Part shown: in pieces, positions 6,703 to 9,552 of the stretch
How positions within the stretch are numbered: position 1 is the stretch's first letter
Layout: every line of letters starts with the position of its first letter
DNA from: an uncultured Flavobacteriales bacterium
Lineage (GTDB): Bacteria; Bacteroidota; Bacteroidia; Flavobacteriales; Crocinitomicaceae
DNA: 9,552 nt
Reading direction: 5' to 3'
Assembly: GCA_946479125.1 (NCBI GenBank)
Contig: CAMLET010000086.1
Span: 1 to 9,552, forward strand
Notes under the pieces: generated by a model
Told to the model about the DNA's origin: nothing
The model's input: only the letters and a program-made list of their open reading frames with translations
Database searches by the model: none
Position numbers and translations under genes: made by a program

Positions 6703-7269
6703 TTAAATTAATTTTTTCAGTTCCTTATAAACCAAATGCGTTGGCAACCCCATAACAGTTGTATAGCTTCCATTCATCTTTTCAACAGCAACATAACCAA
6801 TCCATTCTTGTACGCCGTAAGAACCAGCCTTATCGAAAGGTTTGTAGTTATCGATGTAATTTGCAATTTCGTTTTGAGTCAGTTTGCCAAACGTAACTTC
6901 CGTTCTGTCTGAAAAGCAACTATGAGCCGATCGATTCCCAATAAAAACTCCGGTAATCACTTCGTGAGTTTCACCGGCTAATTCGGTAAGCATTTCAATG
7001 GCTTCTTCACGCGATGTTGGTTTTCCTAAAATTCTTCCTTTCAGAATTACAACAGTATCTGCACACAAAACGATTTCGTCATCAGCTAATTCATCAAAAA
7101 GAGCTTTGGCTTTTAGTTCTGCTAAATATTCAGGAACATCAGATAATTCCAAAGTGTTCGGGTAAGTTTCATCGGTATCTTTGGTTCTGATCTCAAAAGT
7201 GAAACCTAAACCAGCAAGTAATTCTTTTCTTCGAGGTGAACCCGAACCTAAAATCAACTTTTTTATCAT
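6703..7269 (-). CDS. maf: Maf-family nucleoside triphosphate pyrophosphatase (probable dTTP/UTP type)
   Basis: A 188-residue protein starting MIKKLILGSGSPRRKELL; the SxSPRRxxLL signature at residues 8-16 binds the nucleotide phosphates. The likely catalytic Asp is in LCADTVV and a KPTSREEA segment follows, both typical of Maf. FDKAGSYGVQEW resembles the YhdE/Bacillus Maf branch (DKAGxYGIQ), which hydrolyses dTTP, UTP and modified pyrimidine triphosphates to monophosphates, rather than the YceF branch. It probably cleans the nucleotide pool in the cytoplasm. The frame is open to 7299, but the ATG at 7269 is chosen because the family signature starts directly there and because it overlaps the upstream UbiA stop in ATGA, a classic translational-coupling junction. 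Last gene of the minus-strand operon. Confidence 0.9.
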   Translation of the reverse strand: MIKKLILGSGSPRRKELLAGLGFTFEIRTKDTDETYPNTLELSDVPEYLAELKAKALFDELADDEIVLCADTVVILKGRILGKPTSREEAIEMLTELAGETHEVITGVFIGNRSAHSCFSDRTEVTFGKLTQNEIANYIDNYKPFDKAGSYGVQEWIGYVAVEKMNGSYTTVMGLPTHLVYKELKKLI

Positions 7270-8249
7270 AAGAAATACCAGTAAAAGGGCATTGAGCAAC
7301 CAATAACCATCAAAATTTTAAGAAGAAGATCTGCTCGTCTCAAATTTCGCTTATCGTCCTTCAAGCTCAACAATCCGATTACGAAAAGAACACCAACTGG
7401 AATGAGAAAAACTGGAGCAAAGGCTTTCAGAAAGCGAATGTTGTACAAGAAATAGCCATCGATCAGGAATGGTACAGAAGTAAGTAAAAGCAAGATCAAC
7501 AGAATGATTGCAATTCGTTTGGTTTTACGTTTACCAAGAACAATAGGAAGTGTTTTTGCACGAAGAATCAAATCTCCGGTGACGTCTTCAATGTCTTTAA
7601 TGATTTCACGAATCAAATTCAATGTTCCAGCATAAAATGCAAAGACCAAACCAAAGAAGGTGTTGAAGTAGCTTCCAAAAGCCCAGCCTGTATGCCATGG
7701 TGTTTCGAGTGTTGTTTCTATTGACCAACTGCTTGGAAGGTAGTCTCTTTGACTTTGAATAAATTCCAAAAAGTGAATTCCGCAAAGAATGGGAACCAAG
7801 GCAGTTAATCCTGCAATAATCACATTACCAATCAGGAATTTGCGTTTGAAATACATGGAATAGAACCAAAGTGCATTGATGCTTAGCAAATGAATGAAGA
7901 CATACCAAAACGTTTCATAACGCCAGCTCAGGTAACACGCAATGGAAAACGCAATGAAATTCATTGTCCAATGAAGAACAATTGCCCATCGTGGTTTTAC
8001 GTATTTCCCGATAATTACCTTGTGCGGTTTGTTGATCTTGTCAGCCTTTACATCGAAATAATCGTTAATGATATTTCCAGCCGCAGCAATTAAGACAGTA
8101 GAAAATACAAGTAGAAAAAAGTCGAACGGCTCAGTACTTCCGGGAACTAATTCAATATTGATTCGCGGAATAAAATAAACCCGCATGGCATACATTGTCA
8201 ATGCAATGACAAGCAGATTTATCGGACGTACAAGCTTTAGTAAATACAT
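7266..8249 (-). CDS. UbiA-superfamily prenyltransferase (geranylgeranylglycerol-phosphate geranylgeranyltransferase-like)
   Basis: A 327-residue polytopic membrane protein with about eight or nine hydrophobic helices. The two Asp-rich UbiA motifs that bind Mg-prenyl diphosphate are intact: NDYFDVKAD (62-70) and REIIKDIEDVTGD (214-226). The family joins an isoprenoid diphosphate to an acceptor at the inner membrane. Flavobacterial relatives are usually named after the archaeal ether-lipid enzyme, but that name comes from similarity and the true acceptor is uncertain; menaquinone (MenA) or haem O (CyoE) roles look less likely without their specific context. An unusually long polar loop (about 160-195) interrupts the helices mid-protein. 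The start ATG shares its A with the TAA stop of the upstream OmpA-domain gene (TAATG), and the stop overlaps maf by four bases, so all three genes are probably co-transcribed and coupled. Confidence 0.82.
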   Translation of the reverse strand: MYLLKLVRPINLLVIALTMYAMRVYFIPRINIELVPGSTEPFDFFLLVFSTVLIAAAGNIINDYFDVKADKINKPHKVIIGKYVKPRWAIVLHWTMNFIAFSIACYLSWRYETFWYVFIHLLSINALWFYSMYFKRKFLIGNVIIAGLTALVPILCGIHFLEFIQSQRDYLPSSWSIETTLETPWHTGWAFGSYFNTFFGLVFAFYAGTLNLIREIIKDIEDVTGDLILRAKTLPIVLGKRKTKRIAIILLILLLLTSVPFLIDGYFLYNIRFLKAFAPVFLIPVGVLFVIGLLSLKDDKRNLRRADLLLKILMVIGCSMPFYWYFL

Positions 8250-9552
8250 TATTTAACGATAGTATATTCCGTTCTACGGTTTTCCTGATGTGCTTTTTGT
8301 TTAGCCACTTCACTAGTCATTTTCGCTATGGCTTCGTCTGTTACAATTGGTTTTGTTTCACCATAACCTTTCGAACTTAAACGTGTAGCTGCAATTCCGT
8401 TAGTTACAAGGAAATCTACAACCGCTTTTGCACGGGCATCTGATAATTTTTGGTTTTCAGCAGCATCGCCTTGCGTATCGGTATGTCCGGCAATTTGAAT
8501 TTTAACTGTTGGATTTGCTTTCAGGAAATCACGCAGTTTATTCAATTCAACAGTTGATTCCGGACGTAAAGTTGCCTTGTTCAAGTCGAAGAAAACGTTT
8601 TTCAATGTAACAACATCTGATGATGTAATTGGAATCAACGGAACATCCATGTGATAAACTTCCTGATTCTCTGGAATGGTCATATTGAAATTCTGAGAGT
8701 AGAAGTTGTATCCCGGATAAGAAACATTCAAAGCGTATTCACAATTCACTGGAAGTGAAACTGTAAACGAACCGTTTGTAGGATCCGCCTCAGCAACAAT
8801 AATTTCTTTTCCTGTTTTCAGATCGATCAATGAGAATTTTCCTGGAAGTGGTTTCTTGGTAGTTGCATCGAATACCAATCCGTCGAAATACAATGTTTTT
8901 GTTGGTTTAGCATGTTCAGGCATCACGAAATAGTAAATATCCAAATCACCGTAGCCACCTTTTCTGTCGGACGCGAAAAATGCAATTTCACCGTCAGCAC
9001 TTACCATTAATGAATTTTCGTCGTATTGAGTATTGATTGGGTAACCAAGGTTTTCTGCCTGACTCCAATTTCCGTTAGCATCCATTCTTGAAACGAAAAG
9101 ATCCAATCCACCAAAACCTCCATGACCGCGAGAAGCAAAGTACAATGTTTTTCCATCCGGATGAATCAAAACAGATTCTTCCATAGTTGGACTATTTACC
9201 GTATTTGGTAAGCGAACCGGATCGCCCCATGAACCATCTTCCTTAATAGTTGAAACAAAGATATCAGCATCAGATTCTGCTCCTTGTTTGCTGATTCTAC
9301 GAATAAAGTATAACGATTTTCCATCCGCCGAAAGTGAAGGTTGCGATTCCCAGCTTCCCGTATTGATCTTTCCCGCAAGGTTTATGGGATTCGACCATTG
9401 TTGTCCCATTCGTTTTGTGATGAACAAGTCACAGCTTCCTTTTCCGGATCTTCCATCACCATAATCAGCTACATCGCCCATAGAACAAGCAACGAAGATC
9501 AAACTTCTACCATCGGCAGAAATGGTTGGAGCACCTTCATTTCGAATTGTAT
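8249..9552 (-). CDS. PD40 beta-propeller / CRD / OmpA-domain outer-membrane protein, PorE-like, N terminus off the right edge
   Basis: The frame is open through the right edge, so 434 C-terminal codons are seen and the true start is outside; the in-frame TTG at 9502 is not a start. Domains in order: PD40/WD40-like propeller blades (9552 to about 8920) with repeated SADG(K/R)SL(Y/I)F motifs; a carboxypeptidase regulatory-like beta domain (about 8890-8630); an OmpA C-terminal peptidoglycan-binding domain (about 8614-8252) beginning VFFDLNKATL. In GHTDTQG and SDARAKAV the Asp and Arg that contact diaminopimelate are present 15 residues apart, as in OmpA, so it should bind peptidoglycan. The order propeller-CRD-OmpA is that of PorE, the lipoprotein that anchors the T9SS to the cell wall. 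Related paralogs are common, and the TPR region and lipobox that would decide lie outside. First visible gene of the operon. Confidence 0.85.
   Translation of the reverse strand, partial: TIRNEGAPTISADGRSLIFVACSMGDVADYGDGRSGKGSCDLFITKRMGQQWSNPINLAGKINTGSWESQPSLSADGKSLYFIRRISKQGAESDADIFVSTIKEDGSWGDPVRLPNTVNSPTMEESVLIHPDGKTLYFASRGHGGFGGLDLFVSRMDANGNWSQAENLGYPINTQYDENSLMVSADGEIAFFASDRKGGYGDLDIYYFVMPEHAKPTKTLYFDGLVFDATTKKPLPGKFSLIDLKTGKEIIVAEADPTNGSFTVSLPVNCEYALNVSYPGYNFYSQNFNMTIPENQEVYHMDVPLIPITSSDVVTLKNVFFDLNKATLRPESTVELNKLRDFLKANPTVKIQIAGHTDTQGDAAENQKLSDARAKAVVDFLVTNGIAATRLSSKGYGETKPIVTDEAIAKMTSEVAKQKAHQENRRTEYTIVK

Noticed and set aside
7270..7299. Ten extra N-terminal residues for Maf from an upstream start at 7299.
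   Set aside because: They lie within the UbiA coding region, and the Maf signature begins directly after the ATG at 7269, which forms an ATGA overlap with the UbiA stop.
9500..9502. TTG as start of the PD40/OmpA protein.
   Set aside because: The frame stays open to the window edge and upstream codons encode another PD40 blade (EGAPTISADGRS), so the gene starts beyond the window.

Overview
The window looks like a chromosomal segment of a low-GC Bacteroidota, most likely of the order Flavobacteriales. The evidence is a type IX secretion (T9SS) type A sorting domain, a PD40/OmpA outer-membrane protein, a UbiA enzyme of the kind common in flavobacteria, A-rich leaders without clear Shine-Dalgarno sequences, TAnnTTTG-like promoter elements, and AT-rich inverted repeats at gene 3' ends. 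The genus cannot be fixed from the sequence. Coding density is high, no gap exceeds about 210 bp, and I see no tRNA, rRNA, CRISPR array, insertion sequence or phage gene.

Left part (1-2358): the 5' end of a type II NADH dehydrogenase-like gene runs off the left edge on the minus strand. It is divergent from a secreted M14 zinc carboxypeptidase gene on the plus strand. The 204-bp spacer between them holds a 30-bp near-perfect palindrome that looks like a REP element.

Centre (2359-6104): a 1143-residue secreted multidomain protein with a signal peptide, a split peptide-N-glycosidase F-like core, a LamG domain, C-terminal beta domains and a T9SS sorting domain. The PNGase F core carries about 500 extra residues between the catalytic Asp motif (CGEWD) and the following EIGRYITPY strand. 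AT-rich or CGCAAAG-type inverted repeats flank the gene, including a perfect 27-bp-stem hairpin just downstream.

Right part (6105-9552): a 177-residue acidic protein of unknown function on the plus strand converges on a minus-strand operon. That operon runs PD40-CRD-OmpA protein (N terminus off the right edge), then UbiA prenyltransferase, then Maf nucleotide pyrophosphatase. The genes are joined by a one-base TAATG overlap and a four-base ATGA overlap, so translation is probably coupled. An 11-bp-arm inverted repeat between the convergent genes probably terminates transcription from both sides.

Functionally the window mixes cell-surface biology (glycan or peptide processing, T9SS cargo, a peptidoglycan-anchored outer-membrane protein resembling PorE) with housekeeping (respiratory NADH oxidation, isoprenoid lipid synthesis, nucleotide pool cleaning). 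The most noteworthy features are the inserted PNGase F-like enzyme and the set of four different palindromic repeats, one in each intergenic space.
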